From Hahella ganghwensis DSM 17046 (GTDB taxonomy: Bacteria > Pseudomonadota > Gammaproteobacteria > Pseudomonadales > Oleiphilaceae): 64,000 nt of DNA. The stretch is from contig NZ_AQXX01000140.1 of assembly GCF_000376785.1 (NCBI RefSeq), positions 1 to 64,000 on the forward strand. Reading direction: 5' to 3'. The notes below the pieces were generated by a model. The model did no database searches. It saw only the letters and a program-made list of their open reading frames with translations, and was not told the DNA's origin. A program made the position numbers and the translations under genes. Of this stretch, positions 35,544 through 44,394 are shown one piece after another; within the stretch, counting starts at the first letter, position 1, and the number at the start of each line of letters is the position of its first letter.

Positions 35544-35873
35544 CTACTTGACGACAATCACACCCTTGGCATCAGGCAAATGGAACTCATCAAAAAACTC
35601 ATACTCACCCGGCTTCAAGGGATTAATGACAACAAACGAAGTCACCCCCGGCCCCAGAACTTTTTCGAGGCGAAGCCGCAGGCTCTCGAACTCCGCAGCG
35701 GACTGACCTGTATTGCGGATCACCACTTTGACGCGAGTCCGGGCCGGAACTTCCAATCGATCCGGAATCAGCTGTCCATCCCGCATTTCCAGTTCAATTT
35801 CAGGCAAGGCGGCAGATGCCTGGCCACATAAACCAGCCAACAGAATGATCAGCACCAATAGAGGGCGTATCAT
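35544..35873 (-). CDS. ftrB: Cupredoxin-like periplasmic protein (FtrB)
   Basis: A 109-residue protein with signal peptide (LLVLIILLAGLCGQASA) and a cupredoxin_1-type beta-barrel (IELEMRDGQLIPDRLEVPARTRVKVVIRNTGQSAAEFES ... LKPGEYEFFDEFHLPDAKGVIVV). The usual blue-copper His/Cys set is incomplete (one His), as in other FtrB proteins. It probably oxidises Fe(II) or helps FtrA. It lies only 5 nt downstream of ftrA. Confidence 0.85.
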   Translation of the reverse strand: MIRPLLVLIILLAGLCGQASAALPEIELEMRDGQLIPDRLEVPARTRVKVVIRNTGQSAAEFESLRLRLEKVLGPGVTSFVVINPLKPGEYEFFDEFHLPDAKGVIVVK

Positions 35874-35878
35874 GATGA

Positions 35879-36427
35879 TCAGTACCCCCCTTTCTTGCCG
35901 ATCCCCGCATAGACAAAGTCATATTCCACCTTAAAGGGTGCAAACCACTCCATCACACCGGTTTCCCGATCTATGTGCCGCATAAAACTCATTCCATGGG
36001 TCACAGGTGGCTTGATGGTGTAGGTCAGATGATACTTCCCCGGCCCGTTCAATTTTACGTTAGCACCGTAGTGGGGGCCGTCGCTGGCAACCATCGGATG
36101 GAATTCGCCAGAAATCGCCTTATCTTCACCCTGTTTACGTAGTTCGAACTCAATTTCCAGATAAGGCACCCAACTTCCAATGACCAGTCCATTGGGGTTG
36201 TCTTCCAGTGCCTGGATGTCAGCTTCAAGGTGGATATCCGCATCCTTGGCCAGTAATCCCATGGCTGGCTCCATCACCACAGGCTGCAGATAAACTGCTG
36301 CGATCTCCAGTCCATGGGCTTCCTGCGGCTCGCCGATGGGATATTCCAGCGCCGATACTGAAGGGGATAACATCAGCAAGGCAGCTGGAGTCAGGGCAAA
36401 GTAGAACCTATTCAAGTTCGAACGCAT
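35879..36427 (-). CDS. ftrA: P19-like periplasmic iron-binding protein (FtrA)
   Basis: A 182-residue protein with signal peptide and an immunoglobulin-like P19 fold (EYPIGEPQEAHGLEIAAVYLQPVVMEP, HLEADIQALEDNPNGL, YHLTYTIKPPVTHGMSFMRHIDRETGV). Conserved Met, Glu and His residues in EAHGLEIAAVYLQPVVMEP and DIHLEADI match the copper/iron sites of P19. Start ATG 36427 follows GAGAGG by eight bases. It is the first gene of the ftr operon; a Fur box lies directly upstream. Confidence 0.88.
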   Translation of the reverse strand: MRSNLNRFYFALTPAALLMLSPSVSALEYPIGEPQEAHGLEIAAVYLQPVVMEPAMGLLAKDADIHLEADIQALEDNPNGLVIGSWVPYLEIEFELRKQGEDKAISGEFHPMVASDGPHYGANVKLNGPGKYHLTYTIKPPVTHGMSFMRHIDRETGVMEWFAPFKVEYDFVYAGIGKKGGY

Positions 36428-36453
36428 GTCAGTACCTCTCATCACATTTCAAT

Positions 36454-36474
36454 TAATGAGAATCATACTTATTT
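36454..36474. promoter_or_regulatory. Fur box upstream of ftrABCD
   Basis: TAATGAGAATCATACTTATTT matches the Fur consensus in most positions, including AATGAGAATCAT. It lies about 30 nt upstream of the ftrA start and 20 nt from the 3' end region of the araC-type gene. Confidence 0.75.
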
Positions 36475-36513
36475 GCATTCTTAGGAGATTGACTTACATC
36501 AAGTGAGAGAGTT

Positions 36514-37476
36514 TCAGCTATCCTGTTTTACATACATACCGGGAGTGTGACCGTAGGCACGCTTGTAGGCCGTTACAAAATTCGAGGTGTGACGATAACC
36601 GGCAAGGAAAGCGGCCTCGCCAATGCTCAGCTCCTCCCGATTCAGGGCCGTACGAGCCAGCTCCAGTTTTCTCTGCCGCATATAATTGACGACCGTCTGG
36701 CCGTATCGCTGCTTAAACTGACGTTGCAGCGTGCTCACACTCATGCCAGCCTGGGTCGCCACATCATCAAGACTGACGATACTCTGAAGGTTCGCGTCAA
36801 TGTATTCCTTCGCACTCTCAACTCGACCGCAACCCGGCCCCCTGTATGATTGATCGACAATTTGCGCGATCGCACTCCCTAGAATATCCAGGGCACGGCT
36901 CTCCACAAACAGGTTCTGCAACAAGGGAGTGGTTGGTTGTGGATAAAGAATTTGCTCGGACAACTCTGCCAATCGCGCTGAGGCCTGCCACTGCCAGTAC
37001 CGGTGAGGTTCTGTAAACAGGCAGGAGACTTCTTTCTGTGACAATAGACAGTCTCCAAACTGTCGTTCCAACCAGCCCTGATCCACGGATATATTCACTT
37101 TGCGTAGATAACGCCCCTGACGCAGACAACGCCTGATTTGATATGGCTCTTGCGCCGCAATGGCAAAGCCGTAGGTCTTTGGCCGGGTTTCAGTGTGGAT
37201 ATACTGATGTCGAGAGTTCAACCAGAACTCAATCTCGCCTCCCAGGATGATCGAGACAGTTAACCCCGGAGGTTTCTCAAAAACCGTGTCCAGGCTGGTC
37301 AGTTCCATTACATCATTGGCGTGTACCAGCATGCCGGAGGCGTACCTCGCCATGATGTATTTCCCATCCATCATCTGACTGGTTGGGGGAAGATCCCGGG
37401 TCTGAACACTTGGGTATACGGCATTCTGTGCTGCTGAGTTTCCTGAATCACAGACAACATCAGCCCCCATCACCAT
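36514..37476 (-). CDS. AraC-family regulator (PchR-like)
   Basis: A 320-residue activator. The N-terminal 200 residues are a PchR-like sensing domain (GLTVSIILGGEIEFWLNSRH); the C-terminus holds two helix-turn-helix motifs (SLDDVATQAGMSVSTLQRQFKQRYGQTVVNYMRQRKLELA and SIGEAAFLAGYRHTSNFVTAYKRAYGHTP). It is divergent from a TonB-dependent receptor gene, a classic arrangement in which ferric siderophore induces the receptor. The start is uncertain, as no good ribosome binding site precedes ATG 37476 and later Met codons exist around residue 35. Confidence 0.85.
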   Translation of the reverse strand: MVMGADVVCDSGNSAAQNAVYPSVQTRDLPPTSQMMDGKYIMARYASGMLVHANDVMELTSLDTVFEKPPGLTVSIILGGEIEFWLNSRHQYIHTETRPKTYGFAIAAQEPYQIRRCLRQGRYLRKVNISVDQGWLERQFGDCLLSQKEVSCLFTEPHRYWQWQASARLAELSEQILYPQPTTPLLQNLFVESRALDILGSAIAQIVDQSYRGPGCGRVESAKEYIDANLQSIVSLDDVATQAGMSVSTLQRQFKQRYGQTVVNYMRQRKLELARTALNREELSIGEAAFLAGYRHTSNFVTAYKRAYGHTPGMYVKQDS

Positions 37477-37550
37477 TGGCGATCTCTCATAGCAGTTTGA
37501 CGATTTCTCATAACAGTTACTTCAGCACGAATTGTCCACTTTTTATATCA

Positions 37551-37600
37551 TAAATGTAAATCAATCTCATTAAGATTTGCCCCCCCCCTGAAAGTATCCT
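37551..37600 (+). promoter_or_regulatory. Fur-like site and C9 tract upstream of TonB-dependent receptor
   Basis: AAATGTAAATCAATCTCATTA (37551-37571) resembles a Fur box. It is followed by nine consecutive C (37580-37588) and a TATCCT (37595-37600) that could be a -10 element, with TTAAGA about 19 bp upstream of it as a weak -35. If so, the C tract lies in the promoter spacer. The promoter call is tentative; the C tract itself is certain. Confidence 0.55.
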
Positions 37601-37629
37601 TTCTTTTGCGTGTCAGTTTTGAGGCAGTT

Positions 37630-39723
37630 ATGAAACAAACGAACATGAAACGAGTTGTCAGTGCCGGCCTTCTGGGTTCTGGTATCTGTCTGGGGGTTCA
37701 GGCAGACGACACCATTACGCTTGATCCCGTGGCAGTATGGGCGACCGAAGTCCAGGCCAGTTCCGTACACCTTGATGGCGAAGCCATCGATAGCAAGCAG
37801 GCCGATCATATCAGCGATCTGCTACGGACGATTCCCGGTGTTGATGTCGGGGGAGCTCACTCATTGAATCAGCGGATTACGATCCGCAGCATGGACGATA
37901 AAGATCTTAAAATCAGCATCGACGGAGCCAACCAGAACACCTATATGTACCACCATATGGGAAATCTGCAGATCAACGCGAACATCCTTAAATCTGCAGA
38001 GATTGAGGTGGGTAACAACTCTGTTGTCAACGGAGGACTCGGCGGAACGATACGATTTGAAACCAAATCGGCAAGTGAATTGTTGCGCCCAGGGCAACAA
38101 TTTGGCGCTCATGTACAGGCGACTTACGCCACCAATGCCTCAGAAAGTTATTCCGTCACAGGTTATGGGCAAATCACAGAAAGCGTTGATGTACTTGGCT
38201 ACTACAATCTGATCCAGCGAGATAATTACAAAGTCGGGCGTGGCGAAATTCTCGATGCTGACGGCAACTCTGTCGATGGAACTGATGGAGAAGTCCGGGG
38301 ACTGGAAGGCGAGCTTGATGATGCCCTGCTAAAGTTCGGCTGGGACATCACTCCGGGACAGCGTATTACACTGGGGTACGAAACCTACAAGGACGAGGGT
38401 GATTACAGCTATCGGCCGGATATGGGCATAGCCACAGATCTCGCGATTGCCAACAGCCTGATGGTTCCACTCACCTACCCGACGGAGTTTACCCGCGACA
38501 CCCTCACGCTGAATCACGACATTGAACTCGGCGAAACCACCCTGGTGAAAACCACACTTTTCCGTAACGAAAGTTATCTGCGGCGGGATGAAACCGGGTT
38601 CTCGTCGTCTCCGGTTTTCTCAGCATTCGCAGGAATCGTGGAAGGCGAAGCCAGCAACACCGGTCTGAGTGTTCTCGCCAATACCCCGATAGAGAGTAAT
38701 AACACGCACGAGCTCACCTACGGCGTGGAATATATTCAATACGATACCGACTACTCCGCCCGATACACTAACGGCAATTCCGACGACTCCAGTGAGGAGG
38801 CCGTTAATGCCGCTGTCTTTATTGAGGACCGTATCGGTTTTGACAACAATGTCTCGGTCATACCCGGGGTTCGATACAACCATTACGACATTGATTCGAC
38901 AGTCGTCGATGATACTTTTACAAAAGTCACAGGTGCCCTGGCTATTGAATATGAACCAACACAGGAAGTGCTACTGAGAGCCAGTTCAACCCAGTTGTTC
39001 AAAGGTCCTGAAATCGGAGAGGTATTTACCGGCGCGGGACTTGGAGATACCCCAAATCCGGATATCGAGGCAGAAACAGGGTTTAACCATGAGTTATCCG
39101 CAGCCTATCAAAAGGTGGTAGGTCGTGATCGCTTTCATACCGGCATCACGTTATTCCAGACCGATATCAATGATTACATTTACGACTACGCATCCACAGC
39201 CACTTTTACTGGCAAGGACAATATTGGAGACATGCAGATCCGCGGGTTTGAGGCCTACTTCGGCTTTGACGTGAATCAGTTGAACGTCCTTTTCACCTAC
39301 TCCAGAGCCCGTAGCGATCTTTCCGCATTCGATGAATATTCATCGCTTGAAGGCGCCAGACTGGACAGACAACAAGGTGATACCATCAGCATTCTGGCAG
39401 ACTATGCCATCCCGGAATCCGGCCTGACATTGCATTGGGATATGCTAAGAGTTGCCAAAGTAGAAGCTGCCCTGGACCTGGATGGTGCGACCAAGGACAA
39501 CAGCAAGGATGCCTATATGGTTCATAATATCGCCGCACGCTGGACTCCCGCAGAAGTGGAAGGTCTTACCCTGACACTGGGAATCGACAACTTGTTTGAC
39601 GAGTACTATGCATCTCAATCTTCCAGAACCGGCTTGTCCTTCCATCCAAGGTTTGGCGACCTGTATCTCCAGGATTACGAACCCGGCCGCAATTTCAAAG
39701 TGACTGTGGGCTATCAACTTTGA
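37630..39723 (+). CDS. TonB-dependent siderophore/heme-type outer-membrane receptor
   Basis: A 697-residue outer-membrane receptor: signal peptide (MKRVVSAGLLGSGICLGVQA), TonB-box region near ITLDPVAVWATE, plug domain (SDLLRTIPGVDVGGAHSLNQRITIRSMDD ... EIEVGNNSVVNGGLGGTIRFETKSA) and a 22-strand barrel ending in a C-terminal aromatic residue pattern (NFKVTVGYQL). The ATG at 37630 has GAGG five bases upstream. It is divergent from the PchR-like regulator and followed by a FecBCD-type ABC transporter and a siderophore-interacting reductase, so a ferric siderophore is the likely cargo; the plug also resembles heme receptors. The ligand is not determinable. Confidence 0.9.
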   Translation: MKQTNMKRVVSAGLLGSGICLGVQADDTITLDPVAVWATEVQASSVHLDGEAIDSKQADHISDLLRTIPGVDVGGAHSLNQRITIRSMDDKDLKISIDGANQNTYMYHHMGNLQINANILKSAEIEVGNNSVVNGGLGGTIRFETKSASELLRPGQQFGAHVQATYATNASESYSVTGYGQITESVDVLGYYNLIQRDNYKVGRGEILDADGNSVDGTDGEVRGLEGELDDALLKFGWDITPGQRITLGYETYKDEGDYSYRPDMGIATDLAIANSLMVPLTYPTEFTRDTLTLNHDIELGETTLVKTTLFRNESYLRRDETGFSSSPVFSAFAGIVEGEASNTGLSVLANTPIESNNTHELTYGVEYIQYDTDYSARYTNGNSDDSSEEAVNAAVFIEDRIGFDNNVSVIPGVRYNHYDIDSTVVDDTFTKVTGALAIEYEPTQEVLLRASSTQLFKGPEIGEVFTGAGLGDTPNPDIEAETGFNHELSAAYQKVVGRDRFHTGITLFQTDINDYIYDYASTATFTGKDNIGDMQIRGFEAYFGFDVNQLNVLFTYSRARSDLSAFDEYSSLEGARLDRQQGDTISILADYAIPESGLTLHWDMLRVAKVEAALDLDGATKDNSKDAYMVHNIAARWTPAEVEGLTLTLGIDNLFDEYYASQSSRTGLSFHPRFGDLYLQDYEPGRNFKVTVGYQL

Positions 39724-39760
39724 GGCCCAAAAACAATTCACTATAACGAATTAATTAAAC

Positions 39761-39785
39761 GGCTCACCCTCAGGGTGAGCCTTTT
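39761..39785 (+). terminator. Intrinsic terminator after the receptor gene
   Basis: GGCTCACCCT and AGGGTGAGCC form a 10-bp stem followed by TTTT. It separates the receptor gene from the ABC transporter genes and may allow partial read-through. Confidence 0.85.
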
Positions 39786-39805
39786 GTCGTTGGAGACTCA
39801 AGCAG

Positions 39806-40921
39806 ATGTTGCTTCGTACTTTTATATTTCTGGCGGCCTGGCAATTGGCACAGCCAACACTGGCCAGCCAAGTGGATATTACTGATATCAGCGGGCGTAG
39901 TGTCACACTCGAAAAGCCGGTGGAGCGGTTCGTTGTCAGTGAAGGACGCTATGTTCTGACCTTGGGCCTGTTACTGCCGGATCATCCCATTCAGGGCCTG
40001 GTGGGAATGATGCAACCGGTTTCATGGACCTATCCGGATCTGGAGAAACAACTAAAGGCCCGATACCCGGAGTTCTCGGAAGTCGCCATTTTCGGGGGAC
40101 AGGATCAGTCTAGTGTGTCTGTGGAAAAAATCATCGACCTGAAACCTGAGGTTGCGATATTCGGCATCCAGGATCATGGTCCGGGTGCGAAAAATGCAGA
40201 ACTGCTCAACCAACTGGAAGCCGCAGGCATCAAAGTAGTTTTCATCGATTTCCGAATGGACCCTTTACAGAACACCATTCCCTCACTGGAGATTCTGGGC
40301 AAATTATTCAATGCAGAATCCCAGTTATCCGGATATCTCGAATACTACCGCCAGCAAAAAGCACTGATACAGCAACGTGTCAGCAAAGTCGAGCAGCGCC
40401 CCAGAGTCTTTATCCAGGCCCACCCCGGTCGATTTGAGTGCTGCGTGGGAATGGCTGACGGTATGCTGGGTCCTTTCGTTGAATTTGCCGGAGGGATCAA
40501 CATTGCCGATGCCGTGGCTCCGGGTCCGACGTCACGACATACCATGGAGTTCTTATTGATCGAGAACCCGGATATCTGGATCGGCACCGCCTCCGGCACA
40601 CCTGAGGATGTCAGCAGTGGCAAGAATATCGTGGCCCTGGGAGCCGGACTTTCCCGGGATCAGGCCCGGCAGAGCCTAAACCGTTTCCTGTCTGATGCCT
40701 CGTTTCAGGCGTTGGATGCCGTAAAGCAGCAACATGCCTACGCGATCTGGCATGACTTTTACAACTCCCCTCTGAATATCGTCGCTCTGCAGGCTTTTGC
40801 CAAATGGCTCCATCCCGGGGAGTTTCAGGACACAGACCCCAATCAGAGCCTGCAGTATATCTTTCAGCACTACCTTCCCTTTGAATGGAAAGGAACAGCA
40901 ATTATTGGGAACAGTCTGTAA
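39806..40921 (+). CDS. Ferric-siderophore periplasmic binding protein (FecB/FepB class)
   Basis: A 371-residue substrate-binding protein with signal peptide (cleavage after TLAS near residue 21) and the helical-backbone fold: VDITDISGRSVTLEKPVERFVVSEGRYVLTLGLLL, then EKIIDLKPEVAIFGIQDHG and ENPDIWIGTAS. GGAGA precedes the ATG. It delivers the chelate to the permease encoded 4 nt downstream. The fold is shared with BtuF and HmuT; the link to a siderophore comes from context. Confidence 0.85.
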   Translation: MLLRTFIFLAAWQLAQPTLASQVDITDISGRSVTLEKPVERFVVSEGRYVLTLGLLLPDHPIQGLVGMMQPVSWTYPDLEKQLKARYPEFSEVAIFGGQDQSSVSVEKIIDLKPEVAIFGIQDHGPGAKNAELLNQLEAAGIKVVFIDFRMDPLQNTIPSLEILGKLFNAESQLSGYLEYYRQQKALIQQRVSKVEQRPRVFIQAHPGRFECCVGMADGMLGPFVEFAGGINIADAVAPGPTSRHTMEFLLIENPDIWIGTASGTPEDVSSGKNIVALGAGLSRDQARQSLNRFLSDASFQALDAVKQQHAYAIWHDFYNSPLNIVALQAFAKWLHPGEFQDTDPNQSLQYIFQHYLPFEWKGTAIIGNSL

Positions 40922-40924
40922 ATC

Positions 40925-41968
40925 ATGCATACCGTTACTCTGCAAACCCACTATCATCATGTTTTTCGCCGGCGGGCACTGATACTGATAGCGCTGGCTG
41001 TCGCACTGGTGCTCACCCTGATGCTGGATCTTTCTGCCGGTCCGGCCAGCCTCTCAATATCGGATATCCTGAGCGGCTTGCTTAACCCTGAAAACCTTGA
41101 GCTGCGACACCGAATCATCCTGTTTGAAGTGCGTTTACCTGACGCCCTGATTGCCCTTGCCGTCGGCGCAGCACTGGGTCTGTCGGGAATTGAAACTCAG
41201 ACGGTTCTGAATAACCCTCTGGCCAGCCCTTTCACACTGGGGATATCATCCTTCGCAGCTTTTGGCGCCAGCATTGCCATCATATTCGCCCCCAGCCTGC
41301 CATGGCTCGGTCACACCGCCATGCTTCCCTTATTTGCTCTGCTTTTTGCCTTGTTATGTGGCGGGCTCGTGCTCACTTTTTCACAAATGCTGGGGGGGAA
41401 TCGAGAGAATATTGTATTAATTGGGATCGCCCTATTTTTTCTGGGTGAAGCCCTCACCTCTGCCATGCAGTATGTAGGCAACGCCGAGGCCGTCCAGGAA
41501 ATCGTCTTCTGGAGCATCGGCAACCTGACCAAAGCCGGGTGGACGGAAGTGATCGTGGTAACTCTTTGCTTTTTCCTGATCCTGCCTTTCAGTATGCGTC
41601 ATGTATGGGTGATGACGCTGTTACGCGCAGGCGAAGCACAAGCACAAAGCCTGGGCCTGAATATTCGCCGTATACGGTTCTTTGTGATCCTGCGGGTCTC
41701 TATTCTGTGCGCCTTCGCCATCTGCTTCGTTGGTGTGATCGCTTTCGTGGGACTGGTCGGACCTCATATTGCCAGGCTGTTGCTGGGTGAAGATCACCGT
41801 CTGCTGGTATCCGGCGCAGCTCTGTGCGGTGCCCTGCTACTTTCGTTGGCCAGCTTTTTGTCAAAAGCCCTGATGCCTGGTGTCATTATTCCGGTGGGCA
41901 TTCTGACAGCAATTATCGGCGTTCCGGTTTTTGTCCTGCTGATCGCTGGCAAGAGGAGACGACCATGA
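40925..41968 (+). CDS. FecCD-family iron-chelate ABC permease
   Basis: A 347-residue permease with about ten membrane segments and hallmark motifs VRLPDALIALAVGAALGLSGIETQTVLNNPLASPFTLGIS and GLVGPHIARLLLGEDHR. It forms the channel for the preceding binding protein and following ATPase. Its stop overlaps the ATPase start (ATGA). It seems to be the only permease of this system, so it should act as a homodimer. Confidence 0.9.
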   Translation: MHTVTLQTHYHHVFRRRALILIALAVALVLTLMLDLSAGPASLSISDILSGLLNPENLELRHRIILFEVRLPDALIALAVGAALGLSGIETQTVLNNPLASPFTLGISSFAAFGASIAIIFAPSLPWLGHTAMLPLFALLFALLCGGLVLTFSQMLGGNRENIVLIGIALFFLGEALTSAMQYVGNAEAVQEIVFWSIGNLTKAGWTEVIVVTLCFFLILPFSMRHVWVMTLLRAGEAQAQSLGLNIRRIRFFVILRVSILCAFAICFVGVIAFVGLVGPHIARLLLGEDHRLLVSGAALCGALLLSLASFLSKALMPGVIIPVGILTAIIGVPVFVLLIAGKRRRP

Positions 41969-42741
41969 ATCGTTTGCGCGTCAAAAATCTGAATGTCTTC
42001 TATGGCAAAACTCAGCGGCTCTTCGATGTTCAACTTCCAGACCTGGAGGATGGGGACATATTGGGCCTGCTTGGTCCTAACGCTGCTGGCAAGTCCACGT
42101 TGATGCGGGCATTGTCCGGTGTACAGAAACATCAGGGGCAAATCATTTATAAAGACAATCACCAAGGTGACATTCCCCTCTCAGACTGGCATCGGGAAGT
42201 GGCTTATATGCCACAGACTCCGCCACAGGAATCATCCTTACTCCCCTTTGAGTTGCTTTGGAGTGCTGCCAGGGCACTGAACCTGACCACATCAGATCAG
42301 AAGCTCGCAAAAAAGATAGAGCTGCTATTCAAACGACTCGGACTGGCGGAGTCCGCGATGTCACCCATGTATTCATTATCCGGTGGTAAAAGACAACTGG
42401 TGGGACTGGCACTGGCATTGATCCGCAACCCCTACATGCTATTACTGGATGAACCCACATCGGCCCTGGATCTGCATTGGCGTATGATCGTACTGGATCT
42501 TGTTCACGAAAGGGTTAACCGGCAGGACGGTATCGCAATCGCTGCGCTGCACGATCTGGAACTGGCCGCCAGATACTGTAATAAGTTGGTGCTTTTAGCT
42601 CATGGAAAAGTGGTCGCTTCCGGCCCGGTTAGCGACGTGCTCACAGCAGACAACATTGCAGCCGTCTTCAAGGTCAAGGCCAAGGTTGAGCCTGGTGAAC
42701 TGGGTTACCCGATTATCCAGGTATTGGAACCGATGCTGTGA
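41965..42741 (+). CDS. Iron-chelate ABC transporter ATP-binding protein
   Basis: A 258-residue ATPase: Walker A GPNAAGKST, signature LSGGKRQLVGLALAL, Walker B MLLLDEP, switch His in ALHDLEL. The signature has K in place of the common E or Q at SGGK. ATG 41965 overlaps the permease stop and follows AGAGGAG. It ends 78 nt before the convergent SIP gene. Confidence 0.9.
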   Translation: MNRLRVKNLNVFYGKTQRLFDVQLPDLEDGDILGLLGPNAAGKSTLMRALSGVQKHQGQIIYKDNHQGDIPLSDWHREVAYMPQTPPQESSLLPFELLWSAARALNLTTSDQKLAKKIELLFKRLGLAESAMSPMYSLSGGKRQLVGLALALIRNPYMLLLDEPTSALDLHWRMIVLDLVHERVNRQDGIAIAALHDLELAARYCNKLVLLAHGKVVASGPVSDVLTADNIAAVFKVKAKVEPGELGYPIIQVLEPML

Positions 42742-42819
42742 TCAGTTGCCACTGCAATCGATTCGGCGCAATGCCGGATCTTGCTCGGCTATCATTCGGA
42801 ACATCATGAATGATTCCCA

Positions 42820-43656
42820 TCACTTTGAATCTGGAGTGTCCATCTCGTCCATGATTCGGTGACGCTCAGCATGGTAGGCTTCTTCATCAAAAGTGTCTTT
42901 CCAGTAGGGCACAGCGTAAATCATGTGACGGGGAACCTTCTTCTGGTTAAGCGCGAAGTCACGAATCGCCACAACCTGGGAATTTTCACCCGCGAGCATG
43001 ATCGAAGGAATCCCCGGCAACCAGTCAATCTGGCTGACCGTCCGGATCAGACAATCACTCTCACCCGGAGTCATATTCCCTCTGATTAACCAATGCAGCT
43101 CGATTCCAGCAGGATGCTGAAAATCCAGAATCTCCTCCTGGTTGGCCACCTCCAGCAACGCATGCCCCCTCGCATCATCAGGCAGGTTTGCCAGCGCTGC
43201 AGCCAGGGCCGCAAAGGCACTGGGATCTGCGACAAGTAAATACCAGTCCGCACCAGACTTAACCCTGTCCGGACCACCCGGGCCGGCTAACCCTACCGTA
43301 TCTCCCGGCCTGGCACTTCTGGCCCAATCCGACCCCGGACCAGGCGCCTCGTGAATCACAAAGTCAACATCAAGCTGCCCGATATCCGCGTAATACCGGG
43401 CAACAGAATATGTGCGAACAATCGGCCTCTCACCATCGGCCGGCCACACAATCCCGTTTTCAGAGAGCGTCGGTAATACAGGTATCTTCTGGTGAGGCTG
43501 GGGAAACATCAACTTGATATGGGCCCCATCGGAATGGTCAGGAAACCCGGATAAGGCATCGCCATGAAGCGTCACCCGTTTCAGAGTAGGAGACAACATT
43601 TGAGTCGCTTTGACTTGCAATAATCTAGGGGGCGAACGACGGGGTGCAGCGGCCAT
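42820..43656 (-). CDS. Siderophore-interacting protein (ViuB/SIP-type flavin reductase)
   Basis: A 278-residue FAD-binding ferric-siderophore reductase. The FAD domain has RTYSVARYYADIGQLDVDFVIHE and GPGSDWARSARPGDTVGLAGPGG; the NAD(P)H domain has YLLVADPSAFAALAAALANLP and LAGENSQVVAIRDF. It releases iron from imported siderophores in the cytoplasm. It is transcribed convergently to the ABC genes, from a promoter carrying a very good Fur box, which supports a role in the same siderophore pathway. Confidence 0.9.
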   Translation of the reverse strand: MAAAPRRSPPRLLQVKATQMLSPTLKRVTLHGDALSGFPDHSDGAHIKLMFPQPHQKIPVLPTLSENGIVWPADGERPIVRTYSVARYYADIGQLDVDFVIHEAPGPGSDWARSARPGDTVGLAGPGGPDRVKSGADWYLLVADPSAFAALAAALANLPDDARGHALLEVANQEEILDFQHPAGIELHWLIRGNMTPGESDCLIRTVSQIDWLPGIPSIMLAGENSQVVAIRDFALNQKKVPRHMIYAVPYWKDTFDEEAYHAERHRIMDEMDTPDSK

Positions 43657-43699
43657 TTAAAATCCAGTCTTAAGTCACATAATACTGACAGGAATTATA

Positions 43700-43720
43700 A
43701 ATGATAATTATTATCAATTT
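43700..43720. promoter_or_regulatory. Fur box upstream of the siderophore-interacting protein gene
   Basis: AATGATAATTATTATCAATTT matches the Fur consensus nearly perfectly, about 45 nt upstream of the SIP start codon on the minus strand. Confidence 0.88.
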
Positions 43721-43899
43721 AATGAGAAACAACGCCGTAAAGGCATTTTCTATTGGATGCACGACTATCGATCGAGAGAAATACGATCTATCGTGAATTC
43801 TGGGAGCTATCGAGAATTCCGGGACTTGGCAAAAAAACTACACGGCAGATTTTCAGAACAGGAAAACTGCATACCTGTATTCATGCCCATCATTTATGC

Positions 43900-44091
43900 C
43901 TATCCTGCAGCGGACGTGGAAACACTCAAAACCATGAAAACCAGTAACACAGCCAACGCCGAAATTTCCGGCAGACCAGGACGAATATTCTTGCACTTAC
44001 GCAGGAATCGATTGCCATGTCTATATGATGTCGATTCCAACGGAGCAGGCCTCATCCATGTATAGTTATTCTGTTCCATTTTATATTTCAT
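43900..44091 (-). CDS. Small single-pass membrane protein, Fur-linked, unknown
   Basis: A 63-residue frame starting at ATG 44091 with AGGG six bases upstream. The N-terminal part is polar and Asn/Arg-rich (MEQNNYTWMRPAPLES); a single hydrophobic helix (ISALAVLLVFMVLSVSTSAAG) ends the protein. A strong Fur box lies about 150 nt upstream on this strand. I do not recognise a family. The opposite strand also has an open frame here, so the call depends on the ribosome binding site, the membrane helix and the Fur box. Confidence 0.5.
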   Translation of the reverse strand: MKYKMEQNNYTWMRPAPLESTSYRHGNRFLRKCKNIRPGLPEISALAVLLVFMVLSVSTSAAG

Positions 44092-44239
44092 CCTATTCCC
44101 TAAGTTTTCCTGTGAAAAAATAAAGCGGCATCCTTGCCTAGACGTCCATCCCTGCAGTTCGTCAGTCGTCCCTCTTACGTAGGTAATACCTTCTCGCACG
44201 GGTAAAAATTCTGTATCAGGGACGATGTGAATAGATCTT

Positions 44240-44260
44240 ATTGATAATCATTCTCATTTG
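44240..44260. promoter_or_regulatory. Fur box between two small ORFs (left site)
   Basis: ATTGATAATCATTCTCATTTG is a near-consensus Fur site. It is positioned to control the small minus-strand ORF ending at 43900. Confidence 0.85.
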
Positions 44261-44339
44261 CAATACTTTAAATGAAAAATATTTCTCCATTGATATAACG
44301 CAATTTCTGCCATGATCCGACCTTGACACCCACATACGC

Positions 44340-44360
44340 TAATGATAATTATTCTCAACA
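44340..44360. promoter_or_regulatory. Fur box between two small ORFs (right site)
   Basis: TAATGATAATTATTCTCAACA is a near-consensus Fur site lying 35 nt upstream of the plus-strand small gene at 44395. Confidence 0.85.
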
Positions 44361-44394
44361 AGAAAATCATCGTCGCTCACGCAGAGGAATGCTC

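Noticed and set aside
43757-44065. Plus-strand 102-codon frame opposite the small Fur-linked membrane protein
   Set aside because: It lacks a convincing ribosome binding site and any domain-like pattern. The minus-strand frame has a ribosome binding site, a membrane helix and a Fur box.
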